64,000 nucleotides of DNA from an uncultured Dermabacteraceae bacterium (GTDB taxonomy: Bacteria; Actinomycetota; Actinomycetes; Actinomycetales; Dermabacteraceae). Position 1 is the first letter of the stretch. Each line of letters begins with the position of its first letter. Location of the stretch: contig CAMILZ010000014.1 in assembly GCA_946223075.1 (NCBI GenBank), positions 1-64,000 of the forward strand. The letters run 5' to 3'. Below are positions 52,122 to 60,931 of this stretch, in pieces. A model generated the notes under the pieces. That model was not told the DNA's origin and did no database searches. It saw only the letters and a list, made by a program, of their open reading frames with translations. The position numbers and the translations under genes were made by a program.

Positions 52122-52279
52122 CGCTCAAGGCTAATACAGCCCTCGCACGCGAGTCAGAGTCGGCCGAGGGCGAACCATCTACCGACTATCTCTTGCCGGC
52201 CGGTACGCTTGAATGGTTATCACCGTGGGCGTGGCAGGCGTCGGCCCGCCGGAGCCCAAGCCGGCTGGAAAGGTGCCCC

Positions 52280-54049
52280 GTGACCCTCCTGAGACTTCTG
52301 TGGCGTTACGCGAAACCGTCGTGGTTCTCGCTGCTGCTCGTCGTCGTGTTCCAAGTGCTGGCGCAGCTTGCAGCGCTCTACCTGCCCACGCTCAATGCCG
52401 ACATCATTGACGATGGCATCGCGAAGGGCGATATCGACGCGATTTGGTGGCTTGCGGGATGGATGCTCCTCGTAAGCCTCGCGAACATTGCCGCACTCGT
52501 GGCCGCGAACTACTTCTCGGGCCGTGCGTCGATGCGGCTTGCGCGCGATGTGCGCACCGACGTGTTCGATCGCGTCCAGTCGTACAGCGCGAAGGAAATC
52601 AGCCACTTCACGCCGGCTTCGCTCATCACGCGCAACACGAACGACGTGCAGCAGCTCCAGAACCTTTCGTTCTTTGGCCTCCAGTTCCTCGTGTCAGCGC
52701 CGATCACGGGCATCGGCGGCGTGGTGCTTGCGCTGAGGCAAGAGGCGCAGCTCGCGTGGCTTATCGCGGTGATGGTGCCGCTCATGCTCGTCGCGATCGG
52801 TCTGATCGTGCTGCGCGCGGCGCCCCTGTTCCGCGAGATGCAGGAGCGGATTGACGAGCTGAACCTCATTCTCCGCGAGCAGATCACGGGCATTCGCGTG
52901 GTGCGGGCGTTCGTGCGCGAGCCGTTCGAGCGAGGCCGATTCGAGGTGTCAAATGAGCGTTTCACTGAGATCAACCGCCGCGTGGGGCACCTGATTGCGC
53001 TCATTAACCCGATCATCATGTTCCTGCTTTCGTTCAGCTCGGTGCTCGTGTTGCTCGTGGCGGCCGGGCCGATTGATCGCGGCGAGATGCAGATCGGCTC
53101 GATTACGGCGTTCATTGCCTACCTCATTCAGATCCTCATCGCGGTCATGATGGCGACGTTTATGACGATGATGATCCCGCGCGCGATGGTTTCCGCCGAG
53201 CGCATCACGGAGGTTCTCGAGACGCCGAGCTCGGTGTTCCCGCCCGCGGCGGAGGTTGCGGTGCGTCCGGGGGATCCGCGTGTAAGCGAACGCGCCGAGC
53301 TTGAGTTTGAGAACGTGACGTTTACGTACCCCGGCGCGGAACGCCCGGTTCTCGCGAATGTGTCATTCAAGGCCCGCGCGGGGCAAACAGTCGCGATCAT
53401 CGGCGGCACCGGTTCCGGTAAGACGACGCTTTTCGGTGCGATTTCGAGGCAATTTGACGTCACGGATGGCGCGGTCAAGGTCAATGGCGTGGATGTTCGC
53501 GAGGCGGCGCCCGAGTTGCTTCACGGCGCCCTCGGCTACGTCCCGCAGCGCCCCTATCTCTTTAGCGGCACGGTTGCCTCGAATGTGAAGTTCGGCCGGC
53601 CCGAGGCAAGCGAGAACGATGTGTGGCACGCCCTCACGATCGCGCAGGCCCGCGACTTCGTTGCTGAGATGCCCGAGGGGCTTGAGTCACCCATTTCGCA
53701 GGGCGGCACGAACGTGTCAGGCGGTCAGCGCCAGCGCCTTTCGATCGCGCGTGCGCTCCTCGCGAAGCCCGATATTTATCTGTTCGATGATTCGTTCAGC
53801 GCGCTTGATCTGCAGACCGACGCGCGGCTCCGCGCGGCCCTTGCACCGGAAACTCGCGATGCGCTCGTCGTGATCGTCGCCCAGCGCGTCTCGACCATCA
53901 CGAGTGCCGATCTAATTCTCGTGCTCGACCACGGGCATGTCGTGGGGCGCGGCACGCACGAGGAACTTCTGGCAACGAACGAGACGTATCAGGAGATCGT
54001 GGCCTCGCAGGGCGCGGCTGAGGAGACCGAGGAAGGGGTGCAGCGATGA
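52280..54049 (+). CDS. Heterodimeric ABC exporter, half-transporter with degenerate catalytic Glu and His (pair 2)
   Basis: A 589-residue half-transporter. I place the start at GTG 52280 (VTLLRLLWRYAKPSW), with AAAGG seven bases upstream; the frame is open earlier but that stretch lacks membrane-protein character. Six spans occupy about 15-300. The NBD has Walker A GGTGSGKTTL, canonical signature VSGGQRQR, but Asp in place of catalytic Glu (YLFDDSFSALD) and Gln in the H-loop (VIVAQRVSTI). The partner gene complements both defects. Related to MdlA/LmrC-type subunits. The stop overlaps the next ATG (ATGA). Confidence 0.92.
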   Translation: MTLLRLLWRYAKPSWFSLLLVVVFQVLAQLAALYLPTLNADIIDDGIAKGDIDAIWWLAGWMLLVSLANIAALVAANYFSGRASMRLARDVRTDVFDRVQSYSAKEISHFTPASLITRNTNDVQQLQNLSFFGLQFLVSAPITGIGGVVLALRQEAQLAWLIAVMVPLMLVAIGLIVLRAAPLFREMQERIDELNLILREQITGIRVVRAFVREPFERGRFEVSNERFTEINRRVGHLIALINPIIMFLLSFSSVLVLLVAAGPIDRGEMQIGSITAFIAYLIQILIAVMMATFMTMMIPRAMVSAERITEVLETPSSVFPPAAEVAVRPGDPRVSERAELEFENVTFTYPGAERPVLANVSFKARAGQTVAIIGGTGSGKTTLFGAISRQFDVTDGAVKVNGVDVREAAPELLHGALGYVPQRPYLFSGTVASNVKFGRPEASENDVWHALTIAQARDFVAEMPEGLESPISQGGTNVSGGQRQRLSIARALLAKPDIYLFDDSFSALDLQTDARLRAALAPETRDALVVIVAQRVSTITSADLILVLDHGHVVGRGTHEELLATNETYQEIVASQGAAEETEEGVQR

Positions 54050-56070
54050 GCGACGAGAAGAAGCAGAGCGAGCGGGGTCTTCGCCCCGGTCAAACGTCCC
54101 GCAATTTCGGACCTTCCCTCAAGAGGCTCCTTGGCGAGCTCATGGCCGAGAAGGTCATGCTCATCGGCGCGACGGTAATCGGTGTTGTCTCGGTGATCTT
54201 GAGCGTGATCGGCCCGAAGATTCTCGGTCGTGCGACGGACATCATTTTCAACGGCGTGATCTCGAAGAATCTGCCCGCGGGTGTGACGAAGGACCAGGTT
54301 GTCGCGGGTATGCGCGCGAACGGCCAGTCGCAGCTCGCGGACATGGTCTCCGGCATGGACCTCAATCCGGGCCACGGCATCGACTTCAGCGCGCTCAACA
54401 CGGTGCTCTTCACCGTCACGATCCTGTACGTGATCTCGGCGCTCTTCGCGTGGCTGCAAACACGCATGCTTATGCGTGTGGTGTATCGCAGCGTGTATCG
54501 GCTCCGCCGCGAGGTCGAGGAAAAGCTCCACCGTGTGCCGCTCAGCTACTTCGATTCGCGACGCCGCGGCGACCTGCTCTCGCGTGTCACGAACGACGTG
54601 GACAACATCCAAAACACGCTCAACAACACGCTCGGCGGCATCATCACGGCATCCCTCACGGTGCTCGGCACGATCATCATGATGCTCACGATCTCGCCGA
54701 TCCTCACACTCGTGGCGCTCATCGTCATCCCGCTCGCGCTTGTGATCACCGCGGTGATTGGCAAGCGCGCGCAGAAGCTGTTCGGTGAACAGTGGGACGC
54801 GACGGGCGAGGTCAACTCCGAGGTCGAGGAAGCATTCGCGGGTCACGAGATCGTTTCGGTGTTCGGCCGCGAGCGCGACGTACGCGCACGGTTCGAAGAA
54901 AAGAACGACGAGATGTACAAGGCGAGTTTCGGCGCGCAGTTCGTGAGCTCGCTCATCATGCCCTTCATGATGTTCGCGGGCAACCTTTCGTACGTGGCGG
55001 TCGCGCTCGTGGGCGGCCTTAAGGTCATCTCGGGGCAGCTTTCGCTCGGCGACGTGCAGGCGTTCATTCAGTATTCGCGCCAGTTCACGCAGCCCGTCTC
55101 GCAGCTCGCGTCGATGGCCACGCAGCTCCAGTCGGGCGTCGCCTCGGCTGAGCGGATTTTCGAGTTTCTCGATGCGGAAGAGCAGGTCCCAGAATCCCAG
55201 AATGGCGCGGCACTCGCGGGGGAGGGGTCCGACGCTTCCCAGCCCTCGGACGCTGCTCACACCTCGGGGCGTGGCGAGGTGCGCTTTGAGCACGTGCGCT
55301 TCTCGTATTCGCCAGAAAAGCCGCTCATTTCGGATCTGTCGCTTGTCGCGAGCCCCGGCACGACCGTCGCGATCGTGGGCCCCACGGGCGCGGGCAAAAC
55401 GACTCTCGTCAACCTCATCATGCGGTTCTACGAGATCGATGGTGGTGCGATCACGATCGACGGCGTGGATAGGCGCGAGATGACGCGCGATGAGCTCCGT
55501 AGTCGCACGGGCATGGTGCTGCAGGATACGTGGTTGTTCAAGGGCACGATCCGCGAGAACATCCGCTATGGCCGACTCGACGCGAGCGACGAGGAGGTGC
55601 TCGAGGCCGCGAAGGCAACCCACGTGCATGACTTCGTGCAGCAGCTCCCCGAGGGCTACGACACGATTATCGATGACGAGGGTTCGACGGTCTCGGCGGG
55701 CGAGAAGCAGCTGCTCACGATCGCGCGTGCGTTTCTCGCGCGCCCCGAGCTGCTCATTCTCGACGAGGCGACCTCGAGCGTGGATACGCGCACCGAGGTG
55801 CTCGTGCAGAACGCGATGAACACTCTGCGCGAGGGCCGCACGTCGTTCGTGATCGCGCACCGCCTCTCGACTATTCGCGATGCTGATCTGATTCTCGTGA
55901 TGGAGCACGGCGATATCGTCGAGCAGGGCAACCACGAGGAACTTCTCGAGGTTGGTGGCGCGTACGCGAGGCTGTACCGTTCGCAGTTCGAGGGCGCGAG
56001 CAGCGACCTCGAGGATGATCCCGAGCAGGCGCACGAGGCGCCCGCCCAGGATTCGCCGGCGGGCTTTTAG
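54046..56070 (+). CDS. Heterodimeric ABC exporter, half-transporter with degenerate signature (pair 2)
   Basis: A 674-residue MdlB/LmrD-type half-transporter. Six spans with an unusually large extracytoplasmic loop between spans 1 and 2 (about 70-110: AGVTKDQVVAGMRANGQSQ). NBD: Walker A GPTGAGKTTL, signature VSAGEKQ (degenerate), catalytic Glu present (LLILDEATSSVD), His present (VIAHRLST). The TMD-NBD linker carries a repeat half-copy reading GSDASQPSDAAHTSG (55226-55265). The C-terminal 30 residues are acidic. It converges with the aldo/keto reductase, overlapping by 4 bp. Confidence 0.92.
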   Translation: MSDEKKQSERGLRPGQTSRNFGPSLKRLLGELMAEKVMLIGATVIGVVSVILSVIGPKILGRATDIIFNGVISKNLPAGVTKDQVVAGMRANGQSQLADMVSGMDLNPGHGIDFSALNTVLFTVTILYVISALFAWLQTRMLMRVVYRSVYRLRREVEEKLHRVPLSYFDSRRRGDLLSRVTNDVDNIQNTLNNTLGGIITASLTVLGTIIMMLTISPILTLVALIVIPLALVITAVIGKRAQKLFGEQWDATGEVNSEVEEAFAGHEIVSVFGRERDVRARFEEKNDEMYKASFGAQFVSSLIMPFMMFAGNLSYVAVALVGGLKVISGQLSLGDVQAFIQYSRQFTQPVSQLASMATQLQSGVASAERIFEFLDAEEQVPESQNGAALAGEGSDASQPSDAAHTSGRGEVRFEHVRFSYSPEKPLISDLSLVASPGTTVAIVGPTGAGKTTLVNLIMRFYEIDGGAITIDGVDRREMTRDELRSRTGMVLQDTWLFKGTIRENIRYGRLDASDEEVLEAAKATHVHDFVQQLPEGYDTIIDDEGSTVSAGEKQLLTIARAFLARPELLILDEATSSVDTRTEVLVQNAMNTLREGRTSFVIAHRLSTIRDADLILVMEHGDIVEQGNHEELLEVGGAYARLYRSQFEGASSDLEDDPEQAHEAPAQDSPAGF

Positions 56071-57182
56071 TTCTCGGGATCGGCGAGGATCTGGTCGATC
56101 TTCGCCTTCTCGTCCTCGCTGAAGGTCGTGGCCGGAACGCTTTGGCCGCCTCGCACGATCGTTTGTGTGGCCGCGATGTTGGCGCGCAGCTGTTGCACGC
56201 TCGAGGCGCCCACGATGGCGGAGGTGACGACGCGTTTGCGAAGAACCCACGCGAGCGCCATTTGCGCGAGGCTCTGGCCGCGCGCTTCGGCGACGCGGCT
56301 GAGGGCGCGCACCTTGTCGAGGTAGCGCGGATCCTTTGCGACGTCCCCGCCGAGGAAGACGTTCTGCGCGGCACGTGACTTCTCGGGGATGCCCGTGAGG
56401 TAGCGGTTCGTGAGGAGGCCCTGCGAGAGGGGCGAGAAGGCGACGACGCCGATGCCGAGCCTCTCGCACATGCCGAGAAGTGAATCTTCCGTGTGCCCGC
56501 TCGCGCTCTGCTCAGGCGTGCGCGTGAGCATCGAATAGCTCGCTTGATTGACGACGAGCGGAACGCCCATCGTGCGCAGCATCGTCGCGGCCGCGCGGGT
56601 CTTTTCGGGGGAGTAGTTGGAGATGCCGGCGTAAAGCGCCTTGCCGCTCTTGACGGCGGTGGCGAGTGCCCCCATGGATTCTTCGAGGGGGGTCGAATCG
56701 TCCTGGCGGTGGTGGTAGAAGATGTCGACGTAGTCGAGGCCGAGGCGCTTCAGCGACTGGTCGAGCGAGGCGAGCAGGTACTTCCTGCTGCCGCCATCCC
56801 CGTAGGGCCCGGGCCACATGCGAAAGCCCGCCTTCGTGGTCACGAGGATTTCGTCTCGGTGGGCAGCGAGGTCCTTGTGGAAGATTTCCCCGAAAATTTC
56901 TTCGGCGCTGCCCGCGGGCGGCCCGTAGTTATTGGCGAGGTCGAAGTGGGTGATGCCGTGGTCGAAGGCGTAGTGCACGATCTCGCGTTGGCGCGAGAAA
57001 TCGGCCTTGGGGCGTTCGCGCTTTTCGTGTTCGAAGCCACCCTCGAAGCGTTCGCGCCCGAAGTTGTGCCAAAAACCAAGGGAAATTGGCGGGAGCATGA
57101 GCCCCGAGGTTCCAAGGCGGCGGAAGTGCGCGTAACTTGCCTCATCCATGGTTGCGCGGCTCGTGGGGGTGCTCTCGTTCAT
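56067..57182 (-). CDS. Aldo/keto reductase (YghZ / Kv-beta-type)
   Basis: A 371-residue NADPH-dependent aldo/keto reductase. The tetrad is Asp in THFDLANNYGP, Tyr of the same motif, Lys in LVTTKAGFRMWPGPYG and His in DIFYHHRQDD. The motif MWPGPYGDGGSRKYLLASLD matches the L-glyceraldehyde 3-phosphate reductase (YghZ) group. I use ATG 57182, which has AAGGAGG six bases upstream; the frame continues a further 17 codons without a comparable signal. It is monocistronic and divergent from the amino-acid importer operon. Confidence 0.92.
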   Translation of the reverse strand: MNESTPTSRATMDEASYAHFRRLGTSGLMLPPISLGFWHNFGRERFEGGFEHEKRERPKADFSRQREIVHYAFDHGITHFDLANNYGPPAGSAEEIFGEIFHKDLAAHRDEILVTTKAGFRMWPGPYGDGGSRKYLLASLDQSLKRLGLDYVDIFYHHRQDDSTPLEESMGALATAVKSGKALYAGISNYSPEKTRAAATMLRTMGVPLVVNQASYSMLTRTPEQSASGHTEDSLLGMCERLGIGVVAFSPLSQGLLTNRYLTGIPEKSRAAQNVFLGGDVAKDPRYLDKVRALSRVAEARGQSLAQMALAWVLRKRVVTSAIVGASSVQQLRANIAATQTIVRGGQSVPATTFSEDEKAKIDQILADPEN

Positions 57183-57273
57183 GGTGGCCTCCTTGCCGAG
57201 TGATGCCTTCACTACCAGTGTAATGCCCGTCACCCGGGGCCTTCGGCCTGCACTATGTCACAGTGTGGACGTC

Positions 57274-57303
57274 TTGCGCCGAACGAATAGGCATGCATAC
57301 TAT
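57274..57303 (+). promoter_or_regulatory. Promoter of the amino-acid ABC importer operon (leaderless)
   Basis: TTGCGC (57274-57279), 18-bp spacer, TACTAT (57298-57303). The ATG at 57310 begins 6 nt after the -10 box, so transcription probably starts at or next to the start codon, consistent with absence of a Shine-Dalgarno sequence. Confidence 0.55.
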
Positions 57304-57309
57304 TGCAAA

Positions 57310-58272
57310 ATGATTCAAGTGAGTGAGTTTCGGTCCGACGCTCGCCGGGCAACCGTCGGAACCTCCAGGCGCACATTCTTACGCGCCATCCCCGCCACCC
57401 TGGTGGCAGGCGCCCTCGCACCTAGCCTCGGTGCGTGCACCCGCGCCTCCGAAACCCTCGCGGCCGAAGCGAGCCTCATCCCCGAGGTCGATTTCAGCGG
57501 GATTGACTACCAAGAAGACATCGCCGCACTCCTGCCGGAAGATATCCGCGCGCGCGGCGAACTCGTCAACGGTGCAGAGCTGAGCTACGCCCCGGGCGAA
57601 TTCCTCAACAACGGCAAAGCGGTGGGATACGACATCGACCTCCTCACCGCCCTCGGCATCGTACTCGGACTCGAGACGCGCACAGAGTCCGCCGTGTTCT
57701 CGCAGATCATCCCCGCCGTGGGAAGCAAGTACGACGTGGGAATCTCAGGCTTCACGATCAACGAGGAGCGACTCGAAACCGTGACGATGGTGAGCTACTT
57801 TGAAGCGGGCATCTCCTACGCGGTCAAGAAAGGCAACCCCTACAGGATCGACCCCCACGATCTGTGCGGCAAGCGCCCCGCGGTTCAGGTCGGCTCCTAC
57901 CAGGAAGAAATCGCGCTCGCGGAAGACGAGAAATGCAGGGCCGCCGGCAAGCGCGGCGTTGACGTTCTCGCCTACGCCAACAATTCCGACGCCGTCACCA
58001 ACGTCGCCGGCGGCAAAGCCGACGTGCTCATCGCCGACTCGCCCGTCACGAGCTACGCAATTGCGCGTTCGCGCGGAACCCTCGAACAGGTGGGCGCGAT
58101 TGAAGAATCGGCGCTCAACGGCATCGTCGTCAAAAAGGGCGAGGACCAATTCGCCGAAACGCTGTGCGTAGCCGTGCAGCACCTCATCGACACAGGCGCC
58201 CTCGGCGACATCATGAGCGCATGGGGCAACGACGCAGGGCTGATCGAGAAAGCAGAGGTCAAGAAGGCATGA
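57310..58272 (+). CDS. Amino-acid ABC importer substrate-binding lipoprotein
   Basis: A 320-residue family 3 (polar amino acid) solute-binding protein. The N-terminus MIQVSEF is followed by SDARRATVGT, encoded by a copy of the dispersed palindrome, and only then by the Tat-type signal SRRTFLRAIPATLV with lipobox SLGAC (Cys near residue 42). The mature domain has GYDIDLLTALGIVLGLETR and YDVGISGFTINEERLETV, typical of glutamate/glutamine/polar amino-acid binders. A longer frame begins at 57148, but the promoter and loss of coding character support 57310; ribosomal initiation further downstream, after the repeat, cannot be excluded. It is the first gene of a three-gene operon. Confidence 0.88.
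   Translation: MIQVSEFRSDARRATVGTSRRTFLRAIPATLVAGALAPSLGACTRASETLAAEASLIPEVDFSGIDYQEDIAALLPEDIRARGELVNGAELSYAPGEFLNNGKAVGYDIDLLTALGIVLGLETRTESAVFSQIIPAVGSKYDVGISGFTINEERLETVTMVSYFEAGISYAVKKGNPYRIDPHDLCGKRPAVQVGSYQEEIALAEDEKCRAAGKRGVDVLAYANNSDAVTNVAGGKADVLIADSPVTSYAIARSRGTLEQVGAIEESALNGIVVKKGEDQFAETLCVAVQHLIDTGALGDIMSAWGNDAGLIEKAEVKKA
57332..57365. repeat. Dispersed palindromic repeat, copy 3 (in 5' coding end of binding-protein gene)
   Basis: TCCGACG (57334-57340), CTCGCCGGGCAAC, CGTCGGA (57354-57360). It matches the reverse complement of copy 2 (20036-20078) at 29 of 34 positions. It encodes S-D-A-R-R-A-T-V-G-T immediately ahead of the Tat signal. Confidence 0.75.
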
Positions 58273-59222
58273 AGACGAGTATCGACTCCCCGATCCCCAA
58301 CCGGATCCGCGCGAAGCGGGCCCCGCGGCCCGGCACGTGGATTGCCGCGGTCATCGTCGCACTCTTGAGCCTGTGGCTCATCGTGTTCCTCGCGGGGAAC
58401 GAGGTTTTCGAATGGACCGTCGTTAGCACGTATCTGTTCGACATCAAAGTCATCAAAGGCGTCGGCTGGACCCTCCTCCTCACGGTCGTGTCGATGGTCA
58501 TCGGCACCGTGATCGCCCTGACCGCCGCGATTATGCGGCTCAGCTCCAACCCAGTTCTGCGCGGCGTCTCGTGGGCCTACATCTTCGTGTTCCGCGGCGT
58601 GCCCGTGTACACGCAGCTCGTGTTCTGGGGCCTCATTACCGTCATCATCCCAAAGATCGTGATCGGTGTGCCGTTCGGCCCCGAGCTTCTCAGCTTCTCG
58701 ACCCGCGACTTCTTCACGGCGTTTTGGGCGGCAACCGTGGCGCTCGGTCTCAACGAAGGCGCCTACCTCGCGGAAATCATGCGTGCGGGCCTCACGAGTG
58801 TGGAGCGCGGCCAAAGCGAAGCTGCGAAGTCCCTCGGCATGAAGAACTCGCTCATCCTCCGCAGGATCGTGATCCCGCAGGCCATGCGCGTGATCATCCC
58901 GCCGCTCGGCAACGAAACGATCGGCATGCTGAAGACGACCTCGCTCGTGCTCGCCGTGCCGTTCACGCTCGACCTCACCTACGCCTCGAACTCGATCGCG
59001 AACCTCCTATTCAAACCCGTGCCCATGCTCATCGTTGCGGCGCTGTGGTACCTCGCCGTGACGAGCGTGCTCATGGTGGGCCAGTACTACATCGAGCGCT
59101 ACTTCGGCCGCGGTTTCGATGAACGCGCCGCCGTGCGCCCCGGGTCGCGCGCCTCGCGCCAGGCATCCGTGAACGCCTCGGGCACGACCCCGAAAGATCC
59201 GCTTCCGGAGGTGGAACTGTGA
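58269..59222 (+). CDS. Amino-acid ABC importer permease
   Basis: A 317-residue HisM/GlnP-type permease. The start MKTSIDSPIPNRIRAKR at 58269 overlaps the binding-protein stop as ATGA. Five to six spans; the EAA loop reads RGQSEAAKSLGMKNSLILRR (about 180-199), and VFRGVPVYTQLVFWG is the family signature in span 3. A 40-residue polar C-terminal tail extends into the cytoplasm. It probably functions as a homodimer with the ATPase encoded next. Confidence 0.92.
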   Translation: MKTSIDSPIPNRIRAKRAPRPGTWIAAVIVALLSLWLIVFLAGNEVFEWTVVSTYLFDIKVIKGVGWTLLLTVVSMVIGTVIALTAAIMRLSSNPVLRGVSWAYIFVFRGVPVYTQLVFWGLITVIIPKIVIGVPFGPELLSFSTRDFFTAFWAATVALGLNEGAYLAEIMRAGLTSVERGQSEAAKSLGMKNSLILRRIVIPQAMRVIIPPLGNETIGMLKTTSLVLAVPFTLDLTYASNSIANLLFKPVPMLIVAALWYLAVTSVLMVGQYYIERYFGRGFDERAAVRPGSRASRQASVNASGTTPKDPLPEVEL

Positions 59223-60055
59223 GCGCAGGGGCACATGTGGCAAGAACAGGAAACAGTGGCGAGGAAGGTGACATGACCAAGGCCGCAGAGCCGAAGGTTC
59301 GGCTCGAGAACATCCACAAGGCATTCGGGGACCTGCATGTCCTTCGCGGCGTTGACCTCGAGGTCGGTGAAGGCGAAGTATGCGTGCTCATCGGCCCCTC
59401 CGGCTCGGGAAAGTCCACGCTCCTTCGCTGCATCAACCAGCTTGAGGAGCCCACGGGCGGGAAGATCCTCATCGACGGGGAACTGCAGGGGTATCGGCCG
59501 GAACCTCTCGCCGACGGTCGCTGGCAAAAGCTTTCCGAGAAGGAGATCGCGGCGCAGCGCTCGCGCATCTCGATGGTGTTCCAGCGCTTCAACCTGTTCC
59601 CGCACATGACCGCCCTTGAGAACGTGTGCGAGGCGCCGATCCACGTGCGTGGTGTGCCCAAGGCCGAGGCCCGCTCAAACGCGCTTGAGCTCCTCGAGCG
59701 CGTGGGACTTGGTGATCGCGCGGATCACTACCCGAGCGAGCTTTCGGGCGGCCAGCAGCAGCGCGTCGCGATTGCGCGTGCGCTCGCGATGGAACCCGAG
59801 ATCATGCTTTTCGACGAGCCCACGTCGGCCCTCGATCCCGAGCTTGTCGCCGAAGTACTCCAGGTTCTCAAGGATCTTGCTGCCGAAGGGCAAACCATGG
59901 TCGTCGTGACACACGAGATTGCCTTCGCGCGCGAGGTCGCCGATCACGTCGTGTTCATGGACGGCGGTCAGGCGGTCGAGGCCGGCCCGCCGAGCGAGAT
60001 CCTCGATAATCCGCGCTCCAGGCGCCTCAAGGAATTCCTCGCAAGCGTTCTTTAG
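59219..60055 (+). CDS. Amino-acid ABC importer ATPase
   Basis: An ATP-binding subunit of 278 residues if started at GTG 59219 (GGAGG seven bases upstream, GTGA overlap with the permease stop) or 260 if started at ATG 59273 (MTKAAEPK, with GAGGAAGG upstream). Both have good ribosome sites; the shorter form matches usual GlnQ length. Walker A GPSGSGKSTLLRCIN, Q-loop VFQRFNLFPHMT, signature LSGGQQQR, Walker B MLFDEPTSALD and H-loop VVTHE are all canonical. It ends the operon, overlapping the convergent gene by 4 bp. Confidence 0.95.
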   Translation: MSAGAHVARTGNSGEEGDMTKAAEPKVRLENIHKAFGDLHVLRGVDLEVGEGEVCVLIGPSGSGKSTLLRCINQLEEPTGGKILIDGELQGYRPEPLADGRWQKLSEKEIAAQRSRISMVFQRFNLFPHMTALENVCEAPIHVRGVPKAEARSNALELLERVGLGDRADHYPSELSGGQQQRVAIARALAMEPEIMLFDEPTSALDPELVAEVLQVLKDLAAEGQTMVVVTHEIAFAREVADHVVFMDGGQAVEAGPPSEILDNPRSRRLKEFLASVL

Positions 60056-60837
60056 GTGCGCCCACTGCGCAAGCGTTCAGCTTCGTGAATCACTTCTCTT
60101 GGCGTTCGGTCAAGGTACACGCCGAAATACTTGAAGGTCGCATCGGGGAGGTGCACGGACAGGTCCGTGCCCTCTTGCCAGCGATGCCGCGTTTCCGAAA
60201 GACGCACCTTGCTCCACGGGTACGTCGCACGTTCATCGCGCGCGACCACGAGCGTGAGGCCTTCGGAGTCTAGCCACAGGCCTTTCCCAGCCTGGGAACG
60301 GCCGAGTGAGGAGTCAGCGACGCTCGGGATACGGATTATGTCGCTCGCGTTTTCGCCGAGTTTGTCGTACGCCGACAAAATCCGCTCCGAAAAATTTCGG
60401 TTTCGCGACTTCGGACTCGCGAGGTCGCGCTCATCAAGTGTATAGACGCCTTCGGCCGAGGAGCCGTCGGAAAAATCTGGCTCACGCTCGGGAGTGAAGC
60501 GCCCGATGCCTCCACCCACCCAGCGGACCACGCGCGACACGAAAGGGATGATGGCGAAAGCGAGAACGCCGAAAACGATGAGCACCGTGAAGCGCATGTC
60601 GTCGGGCAGGACGTTGCTTCGGTAGAGTGCCGCGGCGATGGCGCCGAGACCGAGGATGAGCGCAAACTTCACAATCATGCTGATCGCGCGGAGTGAGGGG
60701 AGAGCGTTCCCGAGGGCGTGATTGACGCTGTCACGCGAGAGGCCTACATCGCCGAGTGATTCTCGCGCGAAGACGCCGAGATTCGCACGCGCATCCGGCA
60801 AACCATGATCTTCGTAACCGACCACGATGGATTCCAT
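60052..60837 (-). CDS. Membrane protein of unknown function, paralogue of the next gene upstream
   Basis: A 261-residue protein starting at MESIVVGYED (AAGGG about eight bases upstream). Two membrane segments lie at about 55-70 and 82-105. A variable linker (RFTPEREPDFSDGSSAEG, with a repeat half-site at 60463-60469) leads to a C-terminal domain with GLWLDSEGLTLVV, TYPWSKVRLSE, DLSVHLPDATFKYFGVYL and TPREVIHEAERL. The pattern GLWL...YPWSxVxLxE...DLxVHLP is shared with the gene at 60932-61531, so they are paralogues. The C-terminal part looks like a small beta-rich, PH-like domain, but I cannot assign a family. Confidence 0.75.
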   Translation of the reverse strand: MESIVVGYEDHGLPDARANLGVFARESLGDVGLSRDSVNHALGNALPSLRAISMIVKFALILGLGAIAAALYRSNVLPDDMRFTVLIVFGVLAFAIIPFVSRVVRWVGGGIGRFTPEREPDFSDGSSAEGVYTLDERDLASPKSRNRNFSERILSAYDKLGENASDIIRIPSVADSSLGRSQAGKGLWLDSEGLTLVVARDERATYPWSKVRLSETRHRWQEGTDLSVHLPDATFKYFGVYLDRTPREVIHEAERLRSGRT

Positions 60838-60931
60838 CTTGAGCCCTTTCTCGCACACCGCGTCATTATCGATTCTATGTGGGGGTGCGCAAGAAAGTCA
60901 CCATCTGACCAGGCGTAACGACGATTATCGG

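Noticed and set aside
53989..56469. An 826-codon minus-strand frame across the second ABC exporter
   Set aside because: It is a shadow of the ABC gene; the Arg/His-rich product has no recognisable feature.
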